Notes: generated by a model from the sequence alone, not told the origin. A stretch of 64,000 bases of DNA from G963663615 sp963663615 (GCA_963663615.1 OY760517.1:1550001-1614000); one strand, 5' to 3'; shown: positions 46,114 to 55,921, numbered from the stretch's first letter. Numbers and translations: made by a program.

Positions 46114-48555
46114 ATGGAATACGGTTACTTCGATGATAGAAACAAGGAATACCGGATAACCAAACCGAATACACCTTTGCCGTGGATAAATTATCTTGGA
46201 ACAAATGAATTTTTCGGTATTGTTTCAAATACTGCCGGAGGATACAGCTTTTATCGTGATGCAAAGTTAAGACGTTTATTAAGGTACAGATATAACAACA
46301 TTCCTATGGATAGTAATGGTAGATACCTGTACATTAAAGACGGTGATACAGTATGGAGTCCGATGTGGAAACCGGTAAAAACTGATCTTGATAATTATGA
46401 GTGCCGTCACGGATTAGGCTATACCAGGATAAAAGGTGTCAAGGATGGTATTGAAGCTTCCGTATTATACTTTATCCCTAATGAAATGAGAAATGAAGTT
46501 TGGCATGTTGAAGTTAAAAATACTTCCGACAAAACTAAAAAGCTAAGAATGTGGACTTTTGTTGAGTGGTGTCTTTGGGATGCTCAGGATGATATGACTA
46601 ACTTTCAGCGTAATTATTCTACAGGACAAGTTGAGTTGGAAGGTAACGCAATATTCCATAAAACAGAATACAGGGAAAGACGAAATCACTACGGATATTT
46701 TTATACTGATGCCAAAATATCAGGATATGATACAAGTCGTGACGCTTTTGTTGGGGTTCATAATGGACTGGAAATGCCTCAGGCTATAAAGAATGGTGAG
46801 TGTACAAATAGTGTTGCTTACGGTTGGTTGCCTTTAGGTGTTCACCAAATTGATAAAGAATTGCAATCTGGTGAGTCGTTTACATTTAATTGCCTTTTAG
46901 GGTATGCTGAAAACTTCGAGGATAATAAATTTAATGAAGAAGGCACAATTGTAAAAGATGAGTTTTATGAAGTTAGAAAAAAGCTTAATTCAGATGAGAA
47001 AGTGTTAGCTGCATTCGAGGAATTAAATAGCTATTGGAATAAAGTTTTAGGCTCTTATTCGGTTGAGTCAGAAGATGATATTGTTAATCGTATGGTAAAT
47101 ATCTGGAACCAGTACCAATGTATGGTTACTTTTAATATGTCTCGCTCAGCATCGTTATATGAGTCTGGTATAGGTAGGGGAATGGGTTACAGGGACAGTA
47201 ATCAGGATATACTAGGCTTTGTACACATGATACCGGAACGTGCCCGTCAGAGGATACTTGATATAGCGTCAACACAACTTTCTGATGGTACATGTTTTCA
47301 CCAGTATCAGCCACTAACTAAAAAAGGTAACAGTGATATTGGTGGTGGATTTAACGATGATCCGCTATGGTTGATTCTTTCAACTACCTCATATATAAAG
47401 GAAACTGGTGATTTAAGCATACTTGATGAGAAAATTGGTTTTGCTGATCTTGATGAGAAAACGGCTACCTTGATGGATCATCTCAAGATTTCGATTAAAT
47501 ATACTCTTGATAACAGGGGTCCAAATGGTTTACCACTTATTGGACATGCAGACTGGAATGATTGCCTTAATCTTAACTGTTTTTCAAAAACACCAGGTGA
47601 AAGTTTTCAGCTCGCCGGTCATATTGAAAACGATAAAATTGCCGAATCGGTTATGATTGCCGGACTATTTTGCAAGGCTTGTAGTGAGATGACAAGTTTA
47701 TTTGAGTTTATGGATAAATCTGAGCTTGCTAATGAGTATGCTGGATATTACTTGGATATGAAAGATGTTGTTTACAAGCATGGCTGGGATGGTGAATGGT
47801 TCCTTAGAGCTTATGACTCCTACGGTAGGAAAATTGGTTCGAAGGAAAATGAAGAAGGTAAAATATTTATTGAAAGCCAGGGATGGTGTGTTTTGGGTGA
47901 ATTAGGTTTGGAAAATGGTTATGCCCAAAAAGCTCTTGAAAGTGTTGGTAAACATCTTGCTACTGAAAATGGAATTGCTTTACAGCAGCCGGCATATCAG
48001 CAATACCATGACTATCTTGGTGAAATTAGTTCGTATCCTCCGGGGTATAAAGAGAATGCTGGTATATTTACGCATAATAATACATGGATACAGGTTGCTG
48101 AAACGATTGTTGGCAATGGAGATAAGGCTATGGAATACTACAAGGCTATTTGTCCGCCAACCAAGGAATCACAAATTGATACGTACCGTTCAGAGCCTTA
48201 TGTTTATAGCCAAATGACTGCTGGTAAAGATGCACCAACTTACGGTGAAGGAAAAAATTCATGGTTAACCGGAACAGCTGCCTGGTCGTTTGTAGCAATA
48301 TCGCAACATATACTTGGTATAAAACCAGATTATAACGGATTGGAAGTTAACCCTTGTGTTCCTTCTGATTGGAAAGAATTTACAATATGCAGAAAATACA
48401 GGAACAATGAATACAAAATAGTTGTAAGAAACCCGGATAGTATAAATAAGGGAGTTAAAAGATTGATTGTTGACGGAAAAGAAATAAAAGGGAATAAAAT
48501 CCCATTATTTAAAGATAATAATCAACATTTAGTTGAAGTTAGTTTAGAAAAATGA
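46114..48555 (+). CDS. Cellobiose phosphorylase (GH94)
   Basis: This 813-residue GH94 enzyme has the YGYFDD...PWINYLG N-terminus, near-identical in pattern to cellobiose phosphorylases, and ends at the family length. It phosphorolyses cellobiose to glucose-1-phosphate and glucose. The catalytic region GHADWNDCLN carries Asp480/Asp483, and the DIGGGFNDDPLW and ESQGWCVLG motifs are intact. There is no signal peptide, so it is cytoplasmic. It would use cellobiose made by the GH5 and GH9 enzymes of this window after import. Related chitobiose phosphorylases are the alternative, but the N-terminus favours cellobiose. Confidence 0.92.
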   Translation: MEYGYFDDRNKEYRITKPNTPLPWINYLGTNEFFGIVSNTAGGYSFYRDAKLRRLLRYRYNNIPMDSNGRYLYIKDGDTVWSPMWKPVKTDLDNYECRHGLGYTRIKGVKDGIEASVLYFIPNEMRNEVWHVEVKNTSDKTKKLRMWTFVEWCLWDAQDDMTNFQRNYSTGQVELEGNAIFHKTEYRERRNHYGYFYTDAKISGYDTSRDAFVGVHNGLEMPQAIKNGECTNSVAYGWLPLGVHQIDKELQSGESFTFNCLLGYAENFEDNKFNEEGTIVKDEFYEVRKKLNSDEKVLAAFEELNSYWNKVLGSYSVESEDDIVNRMVNIWNQYQCMVTFNMSRSASLYESGIGRGMGYRDSNQDILGFVHMIPERARQRILDIASTQLSDGTCFHQYQPLTKKGNSDIGGGFNDDPLWLILSTTSYIKETGDLSILDEKIGFADLDEKTATLMDHLKISIKYTLDNRGPNGLPLIGHADWNDCLNLNCFSKTPGESFQLAGHIENDKIAESVMIAGLFCKACSEMTSLFEFMDKSELANEYAGYYLDMKDVVYKHGWDGEWFLRAYDSYGRKIGSKENEEGKIFIESQGWCVLGELGLENGYAQKALESVGKHLATENGIALQQPAYQQYHDYLGEISSYPPGYKENAGIFTHNNTWIQVAETIVGNGDKAMEYYKAICPPTKESQIDTYRSEPYVYSQMTAGKDAPTYGEGKNSWLTGTAAWSFVAISQHILGIKPDYNGLEVNPCVPSDWKEFTICRKYRNNEYKIVVRNPDSINKGVKRLIVDGKEIKGNKIPLFKDNNQHLVEVSLEK

Positions 48556-48597
48556 TAAATTCGCAAAATTCCACCCTATAATATCTCTAACCCTTTG

Positions 48598-48631
48598 AGC
48601 CCTGTCAGAACTTTCGGCAGGGCTTGTTTTA
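48598..48631. terminator. Bidirectional terminator after the GH94 gene
   Basis: AGCCCTGTC (48598-48606) pairs with GGCAGGGCT (48616-48624), with one G-U pair, followed by TGTTTTA. The leftward kinase gene ends just to the right at 48632. Confidence 0.8.
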
Positions 48632-49819
48632 TTAGTTACAGCTAAATTCAATCCAAAAACGTGAGCCAAAACCTTTCTTGCTTTCAAAGTTTATTTGGGT
48701 GCTATTAATTTGTGCAAATTTTTGGGCTACTGCCAAACCAAGACCAATACCATCATAACTTCTGCTGTAACCTTGTTCTTCCTGCATAAATAATGAAAAT
48801 AGATCAGACTGAAAATCTTCATCGATGCCAATACCGGTATCAGAAACAGCAACTACAATTTTACAATCAGCACTCTTGGTTATTTTTACCTCAACAACTC
48901 CTTTATCAGTAAATTTAATTGCATTATCAATCAGGTTTTCAAGGAGTATTCTTACAGAATACTCGTCAAGTTTTATCAGACAAGCATCAATATCTTCGTG
49001 TAAGGTAAGTGTTAGTTTTTTAGCTTCAGCTTCAGGAGTAAAGTTAAGACAGACATCTTTGCAAATTTGGAGAATGTCAACATCTGTTATGTTCGATACA
49101 TAATTTCCGGTTTGAAGTTGCGACATATTCATTATCATGTCAACAGTTCGAAATATTCTTTTACCAGTGGTTTGAATCACAGAAAAGAGAGTAGCTGTTT
49201 CTTCCGAAACAAGTTCCTTAACTTCCATCTGCATCATCTCGGATGTCATTAGCAGTGAACTTAGTGGTGTTCTGATTTCATGCGACATTTGAGCTAGAAA
49301 TTCGGATTTGAGTTTTTCAGCTTTTTCTGCCAGTTCTGCTGCCTTTTTTAATTCCTGGTTCGACTTGTTTAACTCTTCTGTTCTTTGTTTTACTTTTTCT
49401 TCGAGTGAATTATTAGTTTCAACAAGTTCTTTTCTTAGTCTGGAAATTGTAAGATGAGTTTTTACTCGTCTCAATAACTCTTTCGGTTCGTAAGGTTTGG
49501 TAACATAATCAACAGCACCAAGATCAAAACCTTTTACGATATCTTCAACCTGATCCATTACAGTTGTAAAAATTACAGGAATATCAGCAGTAACAGGATC
49601 TTTCTTTAATTCGGCAACTGTTTCAAAACCATCCATTTCCGGCATGAGTATATCAAGGATAATAAGTTCAGGTTTGTGTTCGGATTTGGCTATTTTAATA
49701 GCTTGAAGACCATTTTTTGCTATACTTTTTGGATAATCCTCAAGCATGTCACTAAGGATACGGATATTTTCAATAGCATCATCAACAATAAGGATTCTTT
49801 CTTTTTTAGGATATTTCAT
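48632..49819 (-). CDS. Receiver-histidine kinase hybrid
   Basis: This 395-residue protein begins with a CheY-like receiver (about 8-125; phosphoacceptor Asp56 in LIILDILMPEMDG, Lys108 in TKPYEP). A coiled-coil linker (about 130-175) and a HisKA dimerisation domain with His180 (QMSHEIRTPLSS) follow, then a HATPase domain (about 285-395) with NLIDNAIKF, DTGIGI and GIGLGLAV. It has no membrane segment, so it works in the cytosol. It is the last gene of a leftward cluster behind a stand-alone receiver and a large hybrid kinase. Confidence 0.9.
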   Translation of the reverse strand: MKYPKKERILIVDDAIENIRILSDMLEDYPKSIAKNGLQAIKIAKSEHKPELIILDILMPEMDGFETVAELKKDPVTADIPVIFTTVMDQVEDIVKGFDLGAVDYVTKPYEPKELLRRVKTHLTISRLRKELVETNNSLEEKVKQRTEELNKSNQELKKAAELAEKAEKLKSEFLAQMSHEIRTPLSSLLMTSEMMQMEVKELVSEETATLFSVIQTTGKRIFRTVDMIMNMSQLQTGNYVSNITDVDILQICKDVCLNFTPEAEAKKLTLTLHEDIDACLIKLDEYSVRILLENLIDNAIKFTDKGVVEVKITKSADCKIVVAVSDTGIGIDEDFQSDLFSLFMQEEQGYSRSYDGIGLGLAVAQKFAQINSTQINFESKKGFGSRFWIEFSCN

Positions 49820-49956
49820 TTTAATCTCGAAAAAAATGTAGTTAACTATTATTTAGATAACTAACGAACAAGAGAATATAATAATTTTATACAAAAAATA
49901 ATTGATGCTTTTTGGAATAATTAGAATATAAATCCAAATTTACAACATATATAATT

Positions 49957-50349
49957 CTAATTTGCTAATATAGTATCGTTAATTGCTTGTTCTACTTTAG
50001 CCCGTACAACCTCATTATTAAAGGGTTTCTCCAGATACCCGATAACATTTAACCGCTTACTCTTTTCCTGTATTTCGGCAGATTGCATAGATGTGATTAA
50101 TATCACAGGTAGGTCTTTTGTAGCGGGATCGGCTCTTAAATTTTCAAGAAACTCGAATCCATCCATTACTGGCATAATTATATCAAGTAAAATTAAATCC
50201 GGACGGACTTTACTTGCAATTTTTAGTGCCATTTTTCCATTTAAAGCAACAGACCTGCTGAAATCTTTCAAAATTTCGTTGAGGATATCAAGATTAACTT
50301 GCGAATCATCAACTAACAATATTCTTTTACTTTTATTTTCCAATATCAT
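49957..50349 (-). CDS. Stand-alone CheY-like response regulator
   Basis: This 130-residue single receiver has Asp14/15 (VDDSQ), phosphoacceptor Asp56 (LILLDIIMPVMDG), the Thr/Ser position at ITSM and Lys108 (LEKPFN). It has no output domain, so it may pass phosphate or act by binding. The upstream gene on this strand is the 1509-residue hybrid kinase (50 bases away) and the downstream one is the receiver-kinase. The three probably work together. Confidence 0.9.
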   Translation of the reverse strand: MILENKSKRILLVDDSQVNLDILNEILKDFSRSVALNGKMALKIASKVRPDLILLDIIMPVMDGFEFLENLRADPATKDLPVILITSMQSAEIQEKSKRLNVIGYLEKPFNNEVVRAKVEQAINDTILAN

Positions 50350-50399
50350 CTCAAAAAAATCATCAGTTGTAAAATAAAGAATTAGCTTAAATAATAATA

Positions 50400-53300
50400 C
50401 TATTCTCCAAATTTAATTAATATATCTTCAACAACTTCAAGGGCTTCTTCAAAATCATAGTCGTTTAGTTTCGATTCAATTCTTTCAAGTTCAAATTCCA
50501 TCCCTTTTACTTTACCAATTTTCTTTAATAACTGCAGTGAGTCAGCGTCATATTCAGAAACTGATTTTTTCAATTTCACTAATAAATTCTTAATCTCAGC
50601 TCTGGGAATATCGTTGTACTCGCTTTTTTTATCAGTAATGTGTAATACCTTTTTTATTGATTCTGTTAATATATTAAGAGAATTATAAGTTTTCTCAATG
50701 TATTCGTTGATGATTTCTATTTTACCACCATTCTTAATTTCTTTTTCGAGTTTTGCTGCTGACCTGTTTAGACTTTTGGCACCAATATTACCGGCAACAC
50801 CTTTAAGGGTGTGAGCTAAACGAATTGCTAATTCAATATCATTGCTGGATAGTGCTTCGTTTATTTCATCTCGAAATGAGGTGTAGTTATTGGCAAATTT
50901 TTCGAGCAATGTTTTATATAATTTTAGATTGTTACCAACTCTATGGATACCTTCAACAACGTTTAATCCTTCAATATCAGGAATAGGAAATTTTTCTTCC
51001 TCTTTGGTATTCACTTCAACTATTTTAGGGTCTTTTATTGATCCCGGTTTTACCCATTTTACAATTGTACCGAATAGTTCATCCGGGTCTATTGGCTTTG
51101 TAATAAAGTCCTGCATACCAATTTCAACGCATTTATCTTTTACGCCCAACATTGCATCGGCTGTCATTGCCAAAATAGGAATTTCATCATATTTTGCTTT
51201 TTCACGGATATTTTTGGTAGCAGAGTAACCATCCATAACAGGCATTTGCAAATCCATAAGTATTACGTTGAATTCATCATCGGGATTATTTGCCAATATT
51301 TCGACTCCGTGTTTACCGTGGTTGGCAATTGTAACATTAAAACCTGCATCTGTAAGAAGTTCGTATGCAACCTGCTGGTTTATCTCATTATCCTCAAATA
51401 ACAATACTTTTGCACCACCAAGGGATTTAATATCCTCAAGAAATTTTTGACCTTTCTCAAGACGTTTTGCATGTCTTATTTTTTTTCCGGAAACTTCCAT
51501 AATTTTATTGAAGAGGGAGGAAGGGGATACCGGTTTTGTTAAGATACCATTGTAATTGACGGTATCCAGCTTCAGGTCTTGCTCCTCGGTACCATAAGGT
51601 ATAAGTAGTACAATTTTAATATTGTTTTGTTTGTTGAGTTTGTTTAACTCTTCAACAAGAGAAATACCATCCATCTCAGGAACTTTAATACTAATAAATA
51701 TAATTTCAGGTTTGGAAACTGTATCATGTTCTATTAGTTTTAATACATTTTCAAATTTTGCAACTTGGGTTACTTCAAATGAGAAGCGTTCAAGGAATTG
51801 AGCTATTATTGTTTGAGATGTTAAATTATCATCGCAAACAATTGCTTTAAGACCACGAATATCGTCTTCAAGTTCAAACTCGTTTTTAAGATAGGAATCA
51901 GCAATTTGAAAATCAGCAGTAAAGTAAAAAGTACTTCCTTCACCTTCCTTACTAATTGCACCAACATCCCCATTCATAAGATTAGCAAGTCGTTTTGAGA
52001 TTGTTAATCCTAATCCGGTGCCGCCATATTTTCTTGTTGTAGATGAATCTGCCTGCTGAAATGCAGTAAAGAGTTTATCTAACTGTTTTTTAGTTAGTCC
52101 AATACCGGTATCCGATACTGAGAATTTTAGTGTAATAGTATTTTGTTCTTTACGGATTTTTTCAACATATATAAAAATATCACCTTCACTGGTAAATTTA
52201 ACGGCATTATTGGCAAAATTGGTAATGATCTGGGAAATTCTTAGCTGGTCACCAATAAGTTTTGTAGGAACGTCAGGTGCAATACTAATAACAAATTCCA
52301 AACCTTTGTCAAAAGCCTTCTGAGCGTTTATAACAGTAATTGTGTCCATTACGTTGTAAAGATCAAACTCGGTAAATTCAAGTTCAAGTTTGCCAGCTTC
52401 AATTTTTGAGAAGTCAAGTATATCGTTTATTATTCCCAAAAGTGCATGTGCAGATTTTTCTATTTTATTAAGGTAATCAAATTGTTTTGAATTGAGTTGA
52501 GTTTTTAATGTTAAATTGGAAAGTCCTATTATCGCATTCATTGGCGTGCGTATTTCATGGGACATTGTAGCAAGGAATTGACTCTTCGCTTTAGTAGCTG
52601 CTTCGGCTGCTTCTCTAGCTTGCTCAGCGTCCTCCTTGGCACTCAGGAGTTCATCCTCTGCAATATTTCTTTGAATACGTGTGCTGAGTAACTGCGAAAG
52701 ACTGGCTACCAAATTATTGTAGTTATTAAATTCTTTAGTATCAATTGCGTTCCTGAAGAATATTTCAATTTTCCCTCTCACACTATCGTTTATAACAATG
52801 TCAGAATATATAGAGTGGTGTGTAGGGGTTGATGACTCAGTCTGGAAAACTTTATCATCAAAATTTATTTTGCCAAATTGACATTCCTCAAAGATATTTT
52901 TATTACAGATCATCTTCAGTACATTATTGAAAATGTTTTCTATCTTGGTTTCGGTATGAATGGTGTTAGCAAGAATATAGAGGCTATTTAATTGTTTGCT
53001 TTTCTTTTCAGTTTCTATTTGGGTCAGAACTATCTCAGTAATATCAACAAAGGTAATTATTATCCTGGTAGAACCTGAGTATTCAATTGGATGAGCATAA
53101 ACAAGGCAATTCTTTTTTGTCTTATTTTTAAGAGTAAGAATTTCGTGCTCAAATACCAATTGTCTGGGGGTGTTCAGGAGTTTATTAATGTCATCCAGAT
53201 TTTTGTCAGCTCCCAGAATTTCATCAATTGCAATTTCATGGAATCCGTCTGGTTCGTATCCATGGAATTGTATAAATGCGTTATTATATGAATGAGCTTT

Positions 53301-54929
53301 TCGTTTTTCTCTTTCAACACTTATAAACGGAATGGGCAGGTTATCAATGATATCTTTTGTTAATTTACGCCTTTGATCAATATCTCGTTTTTGCTTCAAC
53401 AGTATCCGGTTATTTTTGGCAAGTTTTTTTCTGTTTATAGCAAATGCAATCAACAAATAAATTGCTATTGCAAGAATTATAAACATGAAAGCACCAATTA
53501 AATTTCTGGCAAATAAAGCATCATTTAACTTTTGGTTTTCGTTTGTAAGAGCTTTGTTCAACTCTTCCTGTTTTGCCAAATCAGATTGGAACTTGATGTT
53601 TTTAAGCTTAGTTTCAAGTTCCTCATTTCTAATATCATTTAAAAGGGATGAGTAATTTTTGTAATATGTAAAAGCCTTCTCATATTCGCCTAATTTATTA
53701 TAGGTCTCTGAAATTTTTGAATATAAGTCTAGTGATAGATTTCGGAGTCTGTTTTCTTTACTTACTTTAAGGGCGTCATTGTAATGTTTTAAGGCATTTG
53801 AATATGCAAATTGTTTATAAAGGTTATCCCCCCTAAGGATAATTGATTTTGCGATTATCTGATTATCCTTATGTTCAACCGCACTATTGTAAACTGAGTC
53901 AATAACAATAAGAGATTTGTAATATCGTTGATAATTTAAATATACTTCCGCTTTTACTAACATTGCAGCAAGCAAACCTGAGAGATTATCTGATTTTTTA
54001 TAATTTAAAATTGATTTTTTAACTACTATTTGGGCGGAATCAAGCTTGTTTCTGTGTAAATAAATTTTAGCCAATGTGTTATAAGAATAGGCTATCGCAT
54101 TATAATCTTTAACCGAGTCCAATAATTCTTCGGTTTTCGTAAGATACTCCAGTGCTTTGGTTGTATCGCTTAACCCAAGATATGTTCTTCCAATATTATT
54201 TAATACTATCAGTTGTCCCCGGTAATCGTTAATAGCTTTTCTATTCTTAAGAGAAATTTCGAAGTATTCGAGAGCATCAGAATAGTCTGCCATATTAAGA
54301 AAGATGATACCAAGATTATTAGTAATTATTCCGATTGAAGGTTTTTTATCAATGCTATCAGCATATTTTAGGGCTAGTTTGTAATTCCTAACAGCTTTTG
54401 GAAAGTCAGAAGAATGCCAGTAGAAATAACCGTGTGAATTGTAAGCCTTGATTAATCCGGAAGTGTCTTTAACTTCTTCAAAAATGTGTTTTGCACTTGT
54501 AAAATAGTAATGTATTTGATCAGGATTATCGGGATTTAGAAAATCTGTTCCTAATAGATATGTCTCAGCAAGTTGAGTTCTGGAATGTCTGTTTTGATAA
54601 TAATCAATAAGACTATCAATGATTAATTTTATTTCTGGTTTATATCCAATTCCAATATTCTTATTTAATAATTTGGCGTAGTAATTAAAACGTGTTTTGG
54701 TAGATGCAACTTTTTTAACAAGTTCAAGAGTAGATTGAAACCTTGAAAGAGACGAAGAGTCCTCATAGCTAAAATTCGAGCTTAACAGAGCAGTGTCAAT
54801 TTCATTCTGGATAAAGCTTTGGAATTGTGTATCAATTCTTGTGTTTGAGTCAACAAGATCATTATTTGCAATTAGCGATCCATGTATAAGCAGGAGGAGT
54901 AATATAGAGAAAGTTTTTCTATTCAGCAT
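50400..54929 (-). CDS. Large TPR-PAS hybrid histidine kinase with two receivers and an HPt
   Basis: The protein has 1509 residues. A signal-like N-terminus is followed by about seven TPR repeats (75-440, probably periplasmic), one membrane helix (about 476-499), PAS (about 525-640) and a GAF-like region (655-760). HisKA has His791 (TMSHEIRTPMNA), then HATPase with DTGIGLTKKQ and GGTGLGLTIS. Receiver 1 (about 1045-1165) has Ser1080 where the phosphoacceptor Asp should be (IFISIKVPEMDG), so it is probably a pseudo-receiver. Receiver 2 is intact with Asp1226 (ILMDLQMPVMDG). The HPt has His1373 (LAHTLKGVAGN). Complete phosphorelay proteins of this kind end in an HPt that feeds another regulator, here possibly the adjacent stand-alone receiver. 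Confidence 0.92.
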   Translation of the reverse strand: MLNRKTFSILLLLLIHGSLIANNDLVDSNTRIDTQFQSFIQNEIDTALLSSNFSYEDSSSLSRFQSTLELVKKVASTKTRFNYYAKLLNKNIGIGYKPEIKLIIDSLIDYYQNRHSRTQLAETYLLGTDFLNPDNPDQIHYYFTSAKHIFEEVKDTSGLIKAYNSHGYFYWHSSDFPKAVRNYKLALKYADSIDKKPSIGIITNNLGIIFLNMADYSDALEYFEISLKNRKAINDYRGQLIVLNNIGRTYLGLSDTTKALEYLTKTEELLDSVKDYNAIAYSYNTLAKIYLHRNKLDSAQIVVKKSILNYKKSDNLSGLLAAMLVKAEVYLNYQRYYKSLIVIDSVYNSAVEHKDNQIIAKSIILRGDNLYKQFAYSNALKHYNDALKVSKENRLRNLSLDLYSKISETYNKLGEYEKAFTYYKNYSSLLNDIRNEELETKLKNIKFQSDLAKQEELNKALTNENQKLNDALFARNLIGAFMFIILAIAIYLLIAFAINRKKLAKNNRILLKQKRDIDQRRKLTKDIIDNLPIPFISVEREKRKAHSYNNAFIQFHGYEPDGFHEIAIDEILGADKNLDDINKLLNTPRQLVFEHEILTLKNKTKKNCLVYAHPIEYSGSTRIIITFVDITEIVLTQIETEKKSKQLNSLYILANTIHTETKIENIFNNVLKMICNKNIFEECQFGKINFDDKVFQTESSTPTHHSIYSDIVINDSVRGKIEIFFRNAIDTKEFNNYNNLVASLSQLLSTRIQRNIAEDELLSAKEDAEQAREAAEAATKAKSQFLATMSHEIRTPMNAIIGLSNLTLKTQLNSKQFDYLNKIEKSAHALLGIINDILDFSKIEAGKLELEFTEFDLYNVMDTITVINAQKAFDKGLEFVISIAPDVPTKLIGDQLRISQIITNFANNAVKFTSEGDIFIYVEKIRKEQNTITLKFSVSDTGIGLTKKQLDKLFTAFQQADSSTTRKYGGTGLGLTISKRLANLMNGDVGAISKEGEGSTFYFTADFQIADSYLKNEFELEDDIRGLKAIVCDDNLTSQTIIAQFLERFSFEVTQVAKFENVLKLIEHDTVSKPEIIFISIKVPEMDGISLVEELNKLNKQNNIKIVLLIPYGTEEQDLKLDTVNYNGILTKPVSPSSLFNKIMEVSGKKIRHAKRLEKGQKFLEDIKSLGGAKVLLFEDNEINQQVAYELLTDAGFNVTIANHGKHGVEILANNPDDEFNVILMDLQMPVMDGYSATKNIREKAKYDEIPILAMTADAMLGVKDKCVEIGMQDFITKPIDPDELFGTIVKWVKPGSIKDPKIVEVNTKEEEKFPIPDIEGLNVVEGIHRVGNNLKLYKTLLEKFANNYTSFRDEINEALSSNDIELAIRLAHTLKGVAGNIGAKSLNRSAAKLEKEIKNGGKIEIINEYIEKTYNSLNILTESIKKVLHITDKKSEYNDIPRAEIKNLLVKLKKSVSEYDADSLQLLKKIGKVKGMEFELERIESKLNDYDFEEALEVVEDILIKFGE

Positions 54930-55363
54930 TTAGCTCACCAGGAATATTGTTATGATAGGGCAAATATTCATTGTTTGAGTAAATCAACAATAATTGAGTA
55001 GCTCTCGTAATCCCCATAACACGTCCATTTTTACATTAATTTGAAACAGTAATATTATTCAATCTGAATATTCAGCCGCACCAGCTAAACGATAAAACCC
55101 CAATAATAATTCTAACAAATGATATGGAAAGTATTAAATAAAAATTGTTTTTACAAATACTAAAATGTGTTTTAACATCTTGTTTTATATAAATCACAAT
55201 TAACTAAATAAATTGTTTCCTTTTCTGGTTTAAACACTGTGTAATCTGTTTGTGATTATCAATTATTGGATCAGGAGTTGGATTAAAAATAGAATTACGA
55301 TTTACTAGAATTATCATTAGTTATGGTTATGAAAATTATCCAACTAAGGGAAGAAGAAATAAC
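54930..55363. other. AT-rich region upstream of the hybrid kinase, no gene seen
   Basis: About 430 bases between the kinase start and the GIY-YIG repeat array. No open frame of interest, hairpin with T run or repeat was recognised. The kinase promoter is presumably here. Confidence 0.5.
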
Positions 55364-55413
55364 ATAGACGAAAAACATAAAAACCCTGACAAAATGTATA
55401 AGTGCAAAAGGGA

Positions 55414-55452
55414 ATAAAAAAAGCCTTACAACAAGAAGTGCTATAAGGCTTT
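55414..55452 (-). terminator. Terminator copy 3 in the tRNA/GIY-YIG array
   Basis: On the minus strand AAGCCTTA (55451-55444) pairs with TAAGGCTT (55428-55421), followed by a T run. The same hairpin recurs 396 and 792 bases to the right. Confidence 0.8.
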
Positions 55453-55459
55453 AGGAAAG

Positions 55460-55517
55460 TGGGGTCTACAGGACTTGAACCTGTGACCCTCCCGAGTGAA
55501 GCTCGGGATGCTCTGAA
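55460..55517 (-). pseudogene. tRNA 3'-half fragment 2 with anticodon arm replaced by a hairpin
   Basis: The minus strand reads TTCAGAGCA, a 19-base perfect hairpin (7-bp stem, 5-base CTTCA loop), then GGGTC, the T-arm (ACAGG TTCAAGT CCTGT) and AGACCCC-A identical to the tRNA-Val at 56252-56326. The 5' acceptor strand and most of the D-arm are missing, so it cannot fold as a tRNA. Confidence 0.85.
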
Positions 55518-55525
55518 TATTAAAC

Positions 55526-55774
55526 TTAAGCAAACTTATTAAGATAGGAGATAGCAAGTTGGGGATTTTTGAAGTTCTTGAGTTTGGATTCAAGTTTAAC
55601 AGCTTCAGACCTTGTATTGGTTTTAAATGAAGCTACCAGTTCCCAAGGACCTTTACCTTTGGTAAATTTAGACCTGTTGGAATTGTGCCGTGAAAGTCTA
55701 TCCTCAAGGTTGTTTGTTTGCCCGATGTAGTAGATATTTTTGGAACTGGAATAGATGATATAGACGAAAAACAT
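55526..55774 (-). CDS. GIY-YIG nuclease-fold protein, copy 2
   Basis: This 82-residue protein is of the small GIY-YIG (UvrC N-terminal / YhbQ-like) family. The VYII and YYIGQTN strands stand for GIY and YIG; the Arg of DRLSRH and the Glu of AVKLESKLKN are the usual catalytic residues. It is identical to the copy at 55922-56170. It follows a terminator hairpin and precedes a tRNA 3' fragment. The family includes nucleases of mobile and tRNA-linked elements; the target is unknown. Expression is uncertain, given the terminator upstream. Confidence 0.8.
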   Translation of the reverse strand: MFFVYIIYSSSKNIYYIGQTNNLEDRLSRHNSNRSKFTKGKGPWELVASFKTNTRSEAVKLESKLKNFKNPQLAISYLNKFA

Positions 55775-55809
55775 AAAAACCCTGACAAAATGTATAAGTG
55801 CAAAAGGGA

Positions 55810-55848
55810 ATAAAAAAAGCCTTACAACAAGAAGTGCTATAAGGCTTT
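55810..55848 (-). terminator. Terminator copy 2 in the tRNA/GIY-YIG array
   Basis: The same hairpin and T run as at 55414-55452, shifted by 396 bases; it lies between tRNA fragment 1 and the second GIY-YIG ORF. Confidence 0.8.
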
Positions 55849-55855
55849 AGGAAAG

Positions 55856-55913
55856 TGGGGTCTACAGGACTTGAACCTGTGACCCTCCCGAGTGAAGCTC
55901 GGGATGCTCTGAA
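55856..55913 (-). pseudogene. tRNA 3'-half fragment 1 with anticodon arm replaced by a hairpin
   Basis: Same sequence and structure as the fragment at 55460-55517. It begins about 8 bases after the stop codon of the GIY-YIG ORF at 55922. T-arm and acceptor 3' strand match tRNA-Val exactly; the 5' half is absent. Confidence 0.85.
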
Positions 55914-55921
55914 TATTAAAC

